Assembly (NCBI GenBank): GCA_024743435.1
Contig: JANSWO010000010.1
Location: 1 to 64,000 of the forward strand
Source: Pseudomonadaceae bacterium
GTDB lineage: Bacteria; Pseudomonadota; Gammaproteobacteria; Pseudomonadales; Azotimanducaceae
Direction: 5' to 3'
DNA: 64,000 nucleotides
Part shown: positions 10,956-18,904 of the stretch, piece after piece
Layout: each line of letters begins with the position of its first letter
Position numbering within the stretch: position 1 is the stretch's first letter
Translations under genes and position numbers: made by a program
Notes under the pieces: model-generated
What the model was told of the DNA's origin: nothing
Seen by the model: the letters and a program-made list of their open reading frames with translations, nothing else
Databases searched by the model: none

Positions 10956-11392
10956 TGACGACATTTTTCCTTTTTTGCAAAGCGATTCATCTAATCGCTG
11001 TGATCTGCTGGTTCGCCGGCCTGTTCTACCTTCCGCGCTTGTTCGTCTATCACTCATCGAGCGAGGACAAGGTGTCTCGCGCACGTTTTGAGCTAATGGA
11101 AGCCAAGCTGTTTCGGATCATCATGTCACCATCAATGATGGTAGCCGTCGTATTCGGCTTGCTCATGATTGGCCTGCGTTTTGATGCCTATGCAGCCGCA
11201 GGATGGCTGTGGCTGAAGCTTGTGCTTGTGGCGGGCTTGATCGGCTTTCACATCTACTGCAAACGAATCATGGTCGCTCTCGCTAGCGATTCGTTCGAGC
11301 GCAGCGAAAAGTTTCTGCGCATGTTGAACGAGGTGCCGGTTCTACCGCTGGTGATCATTGTTTTTCTTGCCGTGTTCAAGCCATTCGCCTGA
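10955..11392 (+). CDS. hemJ: Protoporphyrinogen IX oxidase HemJ (CopD-like)
   Basis: Oxidises protoporphyrinogen IX to protoporphyrin IX in the membrane, the penultimate step of heme synthesis. The 145-residue protein has four predicted helices, a conserved histidine in helix 1 (KAIHLIAVICWFAG, around residue 11) and the FYLPRLFVYH signature that follows. The family size is about 140-150. The ATG at 10955 is chosen over upstream frames because it overlaps the clc stop (TGATG) and matches the family N-terminus. hemL follows 94 bp downstream, giving a small heme cluster. Confidence 0.93.
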   Translation: MTTFFLFCKAIHLIAVICWFAGLFYLPRLFVYHSSSEDKVSRARFELMEAKLFRIIMSPSMMVAVVFGLLMIGLRFDAYAAAGWLWLKLVLVAGLIGFHIYCKRIMVALASDSFERSEKFLRMLNEVPVLPLVIIVFLAVFKPFA

Positions 11393-11485
11393 CAATCGCT
11401 CGTCGGCGTCAGCGACATTGCCAAACTCTGGTGAGATCCCGGATTCCACTGCCACCCAGCCCCCGACAAGAGACAGACAATAGCC

Positions 11486-12766
11486 ATGACCAGACAGGCC
11501 AGCGATTCATTATTCGAACGCGCACAGAAAACTATTCCCGGTGGCGTCAACTCGCCCGTTCGCGCGTTTAAAGGGGTAGGCGGTAATCCGGTGTTTTTCG
11601 TTCGCGGAGACGGCCCCTATGTCTACGACGCCGACGGCAATCGCTACATAGACTACGTGGGTTCCTGGGGACCGATGATTCTCGGCCACAATCACCCTGC
11701 CGTTGTTGAAGCCGTGCAGCAGCAAGCGAGTTCCGCCTTGGGTTTTGGCGCGCCAACGGAACTGGAAATCCAGATGGCCGAAGACCTGGTTGAGCGCATC
11801 CCCAGCCTGGACCTGGTGCGTATGGTGAATTCAGGAACCGAGGCGACCATGTCTGCGATTCGCCTTGCTAGAGGTGCTACCGGCAGAGATCTCATCGTCA
11901 AGTTTCAGGGTTGCTACCACGGCCATAGCGACAGCTTGCTCGTGAAAGCCGGCTCCGGTGTGCTCACGCTCGGCATCCCAAACTCACCGGGTGTGCCTGC
12001 CGCCATCGCAGAGATGACCCTTAACCTTACTTTCAATGACAGCAACGGCGTTCGCCAGGCCTTCAGCGAATACGGCGACAAGATCGCAGCAGTTATCGTC
12101 GAGCCAGTGGCCGGCAATATGGGCTGCATCGCTCCGCTACCTGGCTTTCTCGCCGATCTACGCAGCATCACCAGCGCTCACGGAGCGCTTCTGATTTTCG
12201 ATGAAGTGATGACCGGCTGCCGAGTGGCGCGCGGCGGTGCACAGGAGCTGTACAACGTCGCTCCGGACTTGACGACGCTGGGCAAAGTCATCGGCGGCGG
12301 CCTGCCCGTAGGCGCATTCGGTGGCTCGCGGGAAGTCATGGAGCACATCGCGCCACTCGGTGGGGTTTATCAAGCAGGCACGCTATCGGGCAACCCGCTC
12401 GCCATGGCCGCCGGGCTTGCGACCCTGGCTCCGCTGAACACTGATTTCTACGCGACGTTAAGCGCGCGGACACATCGCTTGAAAGACGGTTTGCTGGAGC
12501 TTCTGGCCAAACACGGTATGGCCAGCAGCGGTCATGCGGTTGGCGGCATGTTTGGCGTGGTCATTGGCGCTAGTGAAGTCAGCCATTTCGAGCACGTTGC
12601 CAACAGCGCTATCAGCGCATACAACCGATTCTTCCATGGCTTGCTCGACAACGGCGTATATCTTGCGCCTTCGGCGTTTGAGGCCGGCTTCGTCTCGATC
12701 GCACACGACGATGGCGTAATCGATGAAACGTTGCAGGTAGCTGACCAGGTTCTGGCCACGCTTTAG
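11486..12766 (+). CDS. hemL: Glutamate-1-semialdehyde 2,1-aminomutase
   Basis: PLP enzyme that converts glutamate-1-semialdehyde to 5-aminolevulinate in the C5 route to heme. The 426-residue protein contains the full class III aminotransferase fold with the PLP lysine at K267 in [12 protein letters not shown], the IFDEVMTG aspartate strand and the N-terminal [11 protein letters not shown] signature. Length matches the family. It follows hemJ, so two steps of the heme pathway are side by side. Confidence 0.98.
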   Translation: MTRQASDSLFERAQKTIPGGVNSPVRAFKGVGGNPVFFVRGDGPYVYDADGNRYIDYVGSWGPMILGHNHPAVVEAVQQQASSALGFGAPTELEIQMAEDLVERIPSLDLVRMVNSGTEATMSAIRLARGATGRDLIVKFQGCYHGHSDSLLVKAGSGVLTLGIPNSPGVPAAIAEMTLNLTFNDSNGVRQAFSEYGDKIAAVIVEPVAGNMGCIAPLPGFLADLRSITSAHGALLIFDEVMTGCRVARGGAQELYNVAPDLTTLGKVIGGGLPVGAFGGSREVMEHIAPLGGVYQAGTLSGNPLAMAAGLATLAPLNTDFYATLSARTHRLKDGLLELLAKHGMASSGHAVGGMFGVVIGASEVSHFEHVANSAISAYNRFFHGLLDNGVYLAPSAFEAGFVSIAHDDGVIDETLQVADQVLATL

Positions 12767-12848
12767 CAGCCTGCAGAACAGTCAATAATTCCCATTCTCC
12801 ACGCGCCTGCGGCACAGCGCCGGCGCATGCAACAGGTACATCGCACAC

Positions 12849-13850
12849 ATGGCAAAGTCTTTCGACGTCTTCGGCTTGGGCAACGCCCTGGTTGACCAGG
12901 AATACAAGGTGGACGATTCGTTCCTCGCCAAGCACGAGATCGCGAAGGGCCACATGACGCTGGTTGATGAGGATCGGTTGAATCAGCTTATCGCCGCGCT
13001 GGCAGAGATTGAGCCGATGAAACGCTGCAGTGGTGGTTCCGCAGCTAATACGATCTACGCAGTGCAGGCTTTCGGTGGTCGCAGCTACTACGCCTGCCGT
13101 GTTGCTGGTGATCCCACCGGCGCCTTCTTTCTTTCCGATCTGGCGGCAGCTGGCGTGAAATCTGTTGCCTTCAACCCGGAGATCGACGGTCAGTCCGGGC
13201 GCGTGCTCGTCCTCATCACACCGGATGCGGAGCGCTCGATGAATACGTTCCTCGGTATCTCCGAGGGCCTGGACAGCAAGGTTCTCAATGATGCTGCCCT
13301 GATCGAGTCATCGGTGTGTTACATCGAGGGCTATCTATCAAGCTCGCCCGAGAGCACCGCCGTCGCCAGAGCCTGTTTCGATACGGCACTTGCCAACGGC
13401 GTTGAGACTTCACTGTCATTATCCGACCCTTCCATGGTGGAGTTCTGTCGCGATGGCCTGACCACCATGCTCGGCAACGGGGTACACACCCTGTTCTGCA
13501 ACGAAGAAGAAGCACTTACCTGGGCGGGAACCGACCGGCTCGATATCGCGATCACCGAGCTAAAAGACATTGGCCAGAAACTGTTCGTAACCTTGGGCGC
13601 AAAAGGCAGCATCTACGTTGACCAGCACGCTCAGAAGGAAGCGGCCGCCGAAGCGGTCAAAGCGGTAGACAGCAACGGCGCTGGCGATATCTATGCTGGC
13701 GCATGCCTTTGGGCGCTTACCGCAGGAATGGACGGCGGCACAGCTGCGCGATTCGGTAATCACGCGGCTGCGCAACTGGTGCAGCGCTTCGGCGCTCGGC
13801 TCGAAGGCGTTGCCGACTACCAGGCTGTGGGTCGCGCGTTCAGTCGCTGA
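12849..13850 (+). CDS. PfkB-family sugar/nucleoside kinase (adenosine kinase-like)
   Basis: A 333-residue ribokinase-fold kinase. The N-terminal PfkB signature (CSGGSAANTIYAVQAFGG, about 58-76) and the C-terminal anion-hole motif DSNGAGD (274-280, catalytic D280) are present. The sequence style, with GNALVDQEY at the start, is that of the adenosine kinase subgroup common in Gammaproteobacteria, but substrate cannot be fixed by reading. It ends 11 bp inside the convergent sfsA gene. Confidence 0.9.
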   Translation: MAKSFDVFGLGNALVDQEYKVDDSFLAKHEIAKGHMTLVDEDRLNQLIAALAEIEPMKRCSGGSAANTIYAVQAFGGRSYYACRVAGDPTGAFFLSDLAAAGVKSVAFNPEIDGQSGRVLVLITPDAERSMNTFLGISEGLDSKVLNDAALIESSVCYIEGYLSSSPESTAVARACFDTALANGVETSLSLSDPSMVEFCRDGLTTMLGNGVHTLFCNEEEALTWAGTDRLDIAITELKDIGQKLFVTLGAKGSIYVDQHAQKEAAAEAVKAVDSNGAGDIYAGACLWALTAGMDGGTAARFGNHAAAQLVQRFGARLEGVADYQAVGRAFSR

Positions 13851-14550
13851 GATCCACGCGCAGGGGCGTTCGCATCTCAATCGAGTCCGTAGCCAGAGCA
13901 ACCCCGTAGGCCAGCACTTCCACCCCGGCAGCAGCAGCGGCCCTCAACGCAGTGCCGTATGCCGGATGTATCTCGTCCGCCGGCACAACCGTTGTGACGG
14001 CTTCGTGTTGCACGCAGAACATCAATACCGCGCGCTCGGTACCGCGTTGCGCGACCCGTTGCAGCGCCTGAACATGCTTGACGGCTCGCTCGCTGACCGC
14101 ATCCGGAAACGCGCCGACGCCCCCCTGGAGATGGAGAGTTACGCTCTTTACTTCGATGAAGGCGAGGGGTGCATCTTTGGCGCCGAGCGCAAGATCAAAT
14201 CGCCCGGATTCATCAGGGATCGCTATCTCCCGGATGAGACCACAACCTGAATCGAGTTCCTGGACCACACCACTACGGATCGCCTCCTCAACCAAAGCGT
14301 TCGCCCGGGACGGGTTCACCCCAACACAACCATCCCTCGCCTCGACCACTTCGAGGGTGTGAGCATATTTGCGCTTTTTGTTGTCTGAGGTGGAAAACCA
14401 GACTCGGCTGCCCGGGTCGCTGCAACCAAGCATGCCGCCGGTGTTTGGGCAGTGCATCGTGACCAGACCGGTCTCGGTCTCAACATCTGCCAGGAAGCGC
14501 TTGTATCGACGAACGAGTACGCCTTTCTGCAGGGCTGGTTCGAATTTCAA
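13840..14550 (-). CDS. sfsA: Sugar fermentation stimulation protein homolog SfsA
   Basis: DNA-binding or nuclease-like protein of unclear role. The 236-residue product from a TTG start at 14550 begins LKFEPALQKGVLVRRYKRFLADV, which aligns with the usual SfsA N-terminus; an SD-like GGAG lies 8 bases upstream and the length matches the 234-residue E. coli protein. An ATG further upstream (14667) would add 39 residues and run across the divergent gluQ start, so I reject it. The HCPNTG and FIEVKSVTL motifs are intact. In Pseudomonas sfsA is followed by dksA and gluQ; dksA is absent here. Confidence 0.93.
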   Translation of the reverse strand: MKFEPALQKGVLVRRYKRFLADVETETGLVTMHCPNTGGMLGCSDPGSRVWFSTSDNKKRKYAHTLEVVEARDGCVGVNPSRANALVEEAIRSGVVQELDSGCGLIREIAIPDESGRFDLALGAKDAPLAFIEVKSVTLHLQGGVGAFPDAVSERAVKHVQALQRVAQRGTERAVLMFCVQHEAVTTVVPADEIHPAYGTALRAAAAAGVEVLAYGVALATDSIEMRTPLRVDLSD

Positions 14551-14655
14551 CGCCTGATCTCCATTGTCTGGACCGCCGATGGCCGTATGAAAGGCTTCAA
14601 TAGCGCACAATAACAACCCATGAGAGAGACCGGCAGCAACGACATACACGAAGCC

Positions 14656-15549
14656 ATGGCAGGCCACTCGAACTATGTGGGGCGATTTGCACCTTCGCCC
14701 AGCGGACCGCTACATCTGGGCTCCATGCTGGCTGCGCTCGCAAGTTACCTCGACGCAAAAGCCGCGGGTGGGCAATGGTTGGTTCGCATTGACGACATCG
14801 ATACGCCCCGCAATGTCGACGGGGCGGAAGAGGTAATCCTGCGTACCCTGGAAGCTCATGGCCTCTACTGGGATGGCGCCTTAACAAGGCAAAGTGAACG
14901 TCTCGATCAGTACGAGGCCGCCCTGGCAGAACTGGCGCAGAAGGGCTTGTTGTTCTGGTGCTCGTGCTCACGCAAATCGCTGAGGGGCAACATCTACCCC
15001 GGCAAGTGCAGACAACACACAGCCCACCGGGAAGACTGCGCCATCCGTCTGCGAACCCCACCCGGGGAGGTTAGGTGGCAGGAGCGAAGTGGCCAGGCGC
15101 ATAGTGAAAACGTCGAGAAAACCGTTGGCGACTATGTGCTCAAGCGTCGCGACGGCATATTTTCCTACCAGCTATGTGTGGTGGTTGACGATGCCGATAG
15201 CGGCATAAACCACATTGTGCGCGGTGATGATCTGCGGATTACCACTGGACGCCAGATACAACTCACCCGACTACTCGGCTACCCGGAGGCCACCTATCTG
15301 CATATCCCCACCATCAACAGCCGATCCGGCCATAAACTGTCGAAGCAAACCTTTGCACCGGGTGTCGACACGCAAAATCCCAATCAGACACTCACAACGC
15401 TAATGCAGCTTCTCGGATTAGTGACTCCCACCAATGCTCTGCACCTGTCGATCGAGGAGCTGCTTCGAATCGCCATCGAACAGTGGCGTCTCGTCGCAAC
15501 CGAAGGCCGTTACCAGCCTACGGCAATCGAGAATTTTGTCGGGTTTTAG
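14656..15549 (+). CDS. gluQ: Glutamyl-Q tRNA(Asp) synthetase
   Basis: Glutamylates the queuosine base of tRNA-Asp; a truncated relative of GluRS lacking the anticodon-binding half. The class I signature GRFAPSPSGPLHLGS is near the start, a zinc site of the form C-x-C ... Y-xxx-C is visible (CSCSRK to YPGKC), and HKLSKQ is the KMSKS equivalent. I prefer the ATG at 14656 (297 residues) because family members begin just before GRFAPSPSG; an in-frame ATG at 14620 would add 12 residues. Confidence 0.94.
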   Translation: MAGHSNYVGRFAPSPSGPLHLGSMLAALASYLDAKAAGGQWLVRIDDIDTPRNVDGAEEVILRTLEAHGLYWDGALTRQSERLDQYEAALAELAQKGLLFWCSCSRKSLRGNIYPGKCRQHTAHREDCAIRLRTPPGEVRWQERSGQAHSENVEKTVGDYVLKRRDGIFSYQLCVVVDDADSGINHIVRGDDLRITTGRQIQLTRLLGYPEATYLHIPTINSRSGHKLSKQTFAPGVDTQNPNQTLTTLMQLLGLVTPTNALHLSIEELLRIAIEQWRLVATEGRYQPTAIENFVGF

Positions 15550-15637
15550 CCGCAGCATTCAAGCCAATGCCGCAGCACGCATGGACTCTCTCAGTGCTAA
15601 TATACGGCGCCTTGATTACTGGAATCTTACGGTTTAG

Positions 15638-16903
15638 ATGCCGACCGCGTTGCTCACCCACTTCCCTTCAGCGGCCCAGGACAAGCTCGCAAGCTTGCTC
15701 AGCGGCTTCGGGCTGACGTGCGTGTTCAATCCAGCAGATGGCGCGATAGCGGAAGCGAACTTTGATCGCGCGGATCTTGTGATTGCGCATGTGAGCGCAG
15801 GCATTGGGAATCTACTTACGCTCGCTGGCAGCAAACCGGTTGTTTTCATCAACGAATCCGATTCGATACGCGATGCGGTCAATGCCATTCAGGCTGGTGC
15901 GGCAGACTACGTCGCGTGGGCTGATATCGAACAAGAGCTGGCGGAGGTAGTCGAGCGAGTTCTGGCTCGCAAATCGGCTGGCGAACTACTCGGAGACAGC
16001 GCTCCTATCGCTGAGCTAAGAGGGCAGCTCGACAAGGTCGCCAAAGCCGACGTGCCGGTTGTCGTGTGGGGCGAATCTGGCACCGGCAAGGAATTGCTTG
16101 CAAGCATTCTGCACGCGCGCAGCACGCGTTCGAGTGGACCACTGCTCTTCTACAACTGCGCAGCGGCATTGAGTGACTCAGTCGATGCAGACCTGTTCGG
16201 CTCCGACAATGATCCGGGCTTACTCGCACGGGCTCGGCAAGGCAGTCTGTTTCTCGATGAAGTGGCCGCACTGCCCGCCTTTGCCCAAGCCAGATTAGTC
16301 AGCGCGATCGATGCTCAGCCAGATCAGACCCGCATTATCGCGGGAGCCCGACGCGATCTACGCGATGCCCTGGAGGAAGAGACGCTAAGGGAAGATCTGT
16401 ACTTTCGGCTGTCGGTTGTGACGCTAGCTGTACCGCCACTACGAAACCGGGGCGACGATCTTATGACGCTGGCCCAGGATTACCTTGAGCGCACCTGCGA
16501 CCGCCTGCGAAAAGGCAAACTCCGCTTCAGTGCAGCGGCAATTGCCGACATGCAGCGCTACACATGGCCAGGCAACGTCAGAGAACTGGAAAACGCGATC
16601 GAACGAGCTGTCATTCTGGCAAGCAGCGATGAAATCGACACAGAATTGCTCGCCATTCGCTTGGCCCCGGATCCTAAGCCAACTACCACTGCCGAAGCGC
16701 CTCCCGCGGACTCAGATCGGGGAACCCTGGAGGACTACTTTGTTGCGTTCGTCAACGAGCACCAGGACACCATGACCGAGACCGAGATCGCCAAGTCTCT
16801 TGGCATCTCGAGAAAGAGCCTGTGGGAGCGCCGCCAACGGCTTAAAATCCCTCGCAAGAAGAGCCGCCAGACCGCCACAAGCAAGCCAGCCAAAAAATCC
16901 TAG
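15638..16903 (+). CDS. Degenerate CbrB-like bacterial enhancer-binding protein
   Basis: A 421-residue NtrC-type regulator with three parts: a receiver-like domain (1-110), an AAA+ domain (about 119-345) and a Fis-type helix-turn-helix at the end (TETEIAKSLGISRKSLWERR). Walker A GESGTGKE (145-152), Walker B SLFLDEV (203-209) and the LREDLYFRL arginine region are intact. The sigma-54 contact loop is missing: after LFG (186-188) the sequence goes through SDNDPGLLARARQG straight to Walker B, with no GAFTGA. The second pore loop is also short. In the receiver the phospho-acceptor aspartate is H51, the acidic pair is absent, and the lysine site reads AWAD. Its place next to gluQ and pcnB is that of CbrB in Pseudomonas, but no CbrA kinase is encoded. 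It likely binds DNA without sigma-54 activation. Confidence 0.9.
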   Translation: MPTALLTHFPSAAQDKLASLLSGFGLTCVFNPADGAIAEANFDRADLVIAHVSAGIGNLLTLAGSKPVVFINESDSIRDAVNAIQAGAADYVAWADIEQELAEVVERVLARKSAGELLGDSAPIAELRGQLDKVAKADVPVVVWGESGTGKELLASILHARSTRSSGPLLFYNCAAALSDSVDADLFGSDNDPGLLARARQGSLFLDEVAALPAFAQARLVSAIDAQPDQTRIIAGARRDLRDALEEETLREDLYFRLSVVTLAVPPLRNRGDDLMTLAQDYLERTCDRLRKGKLRFSAAAIADMQRYTWPGNVRELENAIERAVILASSDEIDTELLAIRLAPDPKPTTTAEAPPADSDRGTLEDYFVAFVNEHQDTMTETEIAKSLGISRKSLWERRQRLKIPRKKSRQTATSKPAKKS

Positions 16904-17372
16904 CCGGTTGACAGCGCTGGCTAGCTCGGGTTTATTGGCTCTCGTGTCGAGCCCGTGAGAACGGCGCTTCTAGCAACTGACACCGATTGATTCGCACACA
17001 ACGCGAAGGATAGCCGCAGCCGGACCATCGAGAGCTGCTGATCAAAGCCCTTCCGGATCATTCAAGCGCGCCCGTTACAACGGCGCTGACTCAGTAGCCC
17101 GAAAAGATAAGCTGACACACGCTGTTTCAAACGCGATGCCTGAGGTCGGAAATGATCTCGGCACAAACAGCGCCGTTGCCCCGTTTGCGAGTGACATATT
17201 CACCCAGACGCAGGGCACGCAACAGAAACCATGGAAACTATGGGTTCAGAGTAAAGTGCCAGAGTAAGTCCTCAACTCCGAGGGTTTGTGGGCGCTCTTC
17301 TCTGGCACTTTACTCTGACACCGCACTCTCGTATTTAGGAGACAACATGACTGACTACGCCAGATATCAGTT
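16904..17372 (+). other. Intergenic region at the position of crcZ
   Basis: The gap between the CbrB-like gene and pcnB. In Pseudomonas this position holds the CrcZ small RNA. Here I see no TGGCAC-N5-TTGC sigma-54 promoter and no series of AAnAAnAA motifs. Contents: a 10-bp inverted repeat AACGGCGCTG / CAGCGCCGTT (17079-17088 and 17168-17177), the 19-bp perfect inverted repeat described separately, and a short leader ORF. An RNA gene of another kind is possible but unsupported. Confidence 0.6.
17246..17318. repeat. 19-bp perfect inverted repeat (REP/RAYT-like)
   Basis: TCAGAGTAAAGTGCCAGAG at 17246-17264 is perfectly inverted at 17300-17318, with a 35-bp loop. The words resemble the short palindromic sequences that accompany REP-associated Y1 transposases in Gammaproteobacteria, from memory; no transposase gene is present. 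It may be a leftover of such an element or a large RNA stem upstream of pcnB. Confidence 0.65.
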
Positions 17373-17376
17373 ATGA
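17347..17376 (+). CDS. 9-residue leader peptide overlapping pcnB
   Basis: A short ORF, MTDYARYQL, begins at an ATG preceded by a clear AGGAG (17337-17341) at 5 bases spacing and stops with TGA at 17374-17376. That stop overlaps the pcnB ATG as ATGA. pcnB itself has no ribosome-binding site (TATCAGTT precedes its ATG), so translation of pcnB probably depends on ribosomes finishing this ORF. A longer frame from 17152 to the same stop is open but would span the inverted repeat and has no recognisable protein. Confidence 0.55.
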   Translation: MTDYARYQL

Positions 17377-18878
17377 CCACCAGTTCGACACATGACACTC
17401 TGATTCTCGCGGCCGATGAGCACGGAATAGAAGAAGACCTCGTTTGCGACAACGCAACCTCAGTCGTACGCGGCCTGCAGGAAGCCGGCTACGAGGCCTA
17501 CCTCGTCGGTGGCTGTGTTCGAGATCTGCTTCTCGGCGCAAAGCCAAAAGACTTCGACGTTGCAACCAACGCAACGCCGGAAGATGTTCACAAGCTCTTT
17601 CGTCGTGCACGGATGATTGGCCGGCGTTTTCGGATCGCGCATGTCCGATTTGGACGCGATGTCATCGAAGTGTCGACGTTCCGAAAACACCACGAAGAAG
17701 AGGATGATCTCGACTATCAGACGTCCGCCCGCAGCGAAGACGGCCTTGTGCTTCGCGACAACTTCTACGGCACGCTGGAAGATGACGTCTTTCGTCGAGA
17801 CTTCACCGTCAACGCGCTCTACTACGATCCGATAACCCAGGAACTGCACGACTACGCAGGCGGCTTGGAAGATCTCAAAGCCAAGAGACTGCGCCTGATC
17901 GGAAAGCCAGCGGCGCGCTTCCGCGAAGACCCGGTAAGAATTCTGCGAGCCGTTCGCTTCACCGCTAAGCTCGGTTTTACGCCAGATCAGGAGCTGCTCG
18001 ATGCGATTCCCGATATCGCGGAGCTTCTGACCGCCATCCCTCCCGCAAGGCTATTTGATGAAGTCGCAAAGCTGCTGCTGCACGGCTGGGCGGAAAAGAC
18101 CTGGGAAATCATGACCGAGCTGGAGCTCGCGTACATACTCTTCCCCACCACTCGCCCAGAGAGCGATCTTATTGCGGCAGCCATGCGCAACACCGATCGT
18201 CGCGTTGCGGAAGACAAGCCCGTTACGCCAGGCTTCCTGCTCGCGGTAATCCTCTGGGAAGACTATCAAGCCCGAGTAGGTGAGTTGATTCTCAGCCAGA
18301 ATATGCAGGTTGCGGAACAGCGCGCCGGAGATCAGTGCGTTGCCGAGCAAAACCTTACCGTGGCTATTCCGCGCCGCTTTGCTCAGTTCATAAAGGAGAC
18401 CTGGAGCCTGCAGCCACGATTGGAAAAACGCGGCGGCAAAGGTGTTCAGAAGCTTCTCCGTCACCCTCGCTTTCGCGCAGCCTATGATTTTCTCGCCCTT
18501 CGAGCCGAATGCGGCGTGATCGAAGAAGACATCGTTAAGTACTGGACCGACATTCAACTGGAGTATCCGGTTGAGTCACGTCCGGAAGAATCAGATGACG
18601 GCGAAGAGACGGCTGACGGCGAAACGAAACGCAAACGTCCAGGCCGAGGCCGCGGCAGACGCCGCTCCGGCGGCCCGCGCAAGGCCGATGGCAACACTGG
18701 TGACAGCGGCAACTCTGGCAACAGCTCCGGTAACAGCGCCAGCAATGGCCGCGGCGCGAGCACATCAGACAAAGACGGCGAAGCCCGCAAGCCAAAACGA
18801 CGTCGCCGGCGCCGTCGTAAGCCAGCCGCTGCAGGTGGCGCGCAAGGTCAGGCATCCGGCTCGGCCAGCAACGACTAG
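17373..18878 (+). CDS. pcnB: Poly(A) polymerase I
   Basis: Adds poly(A) tails that expose RNA to exonucleases. The 501-residue protein has the class II nucleotidyltransferase head (GG at 46-47, catalytic DFD at 60-62, followed by VATNATPE), which is the PcnB rather than the CCA-adding form, then the RNA-binding arm domain to about 400. The C-terminal 95 residues are low complexity: an acidic stretch, an arginine/glycine-rich block, a Gly/Ser/Asn-rich run and a polybasic KPKRRRRRRRK segment. It starts within the ATGA overlap of a leader ORF and leads the group dNK-panB-panC-pgi-acs. Confidence 0.95.
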   Translation: MTTSSTHDTLILAADEHGIEEDLVCDNATSVVRGLQEAGYEAYLVGGCVRDLLLGAKPKDFDVATNATPEDVHKLFRRARMIGRRFRIAHVRFGRDVIEVSTFRKHHEEEDDLDYQTSARSEDGLVLRDNFYGTLEDDVFRRDFTVNALYYDPITQELHDYAGGLEDLKAKRLRLIGKPAARFREDPVRILRAVRFTAKLGFTPDQELLDAIPDIAELLTAIPPARLFDEVAKLLLHGWAEKTWEIMTELELAYILFPTTRPESDLIAAAMRNTDRRVAEDKPVTPGFLLAVILWEDYQARVGELILSQNMQVAEQRAGDQCVAEQNLTVAIPRRFAQFIKETWSLQPRLEKRGGKGVQKLLRHPRFRAAYDFLALRAECGVIEEDIVKYWTDIQLEYPVESRPEESDDGEETADGETKRKRPGRGRGRRRSGGPRKADGNTGDSGNSGNSSGNSASNGRGASTSDKDGEARKPKRRRRRRRKPAAAGGAQGQASGSASND

Positions 18879-18904
18879 TGTCTGATCGCTGAAAGACGAT
18901 CACA

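Noticed and set aside
16904-17372. CrcZ small RNA
   Set aside because: No sigma-54 promoter and no run of AAnAAnAA sites.
17152-17376. 74-residue open frame ending at the pcnB start
   Set aside because: Crosses the inverted repeat, resembles no protein, and the SD points to the internal ATG at 17347 instead.
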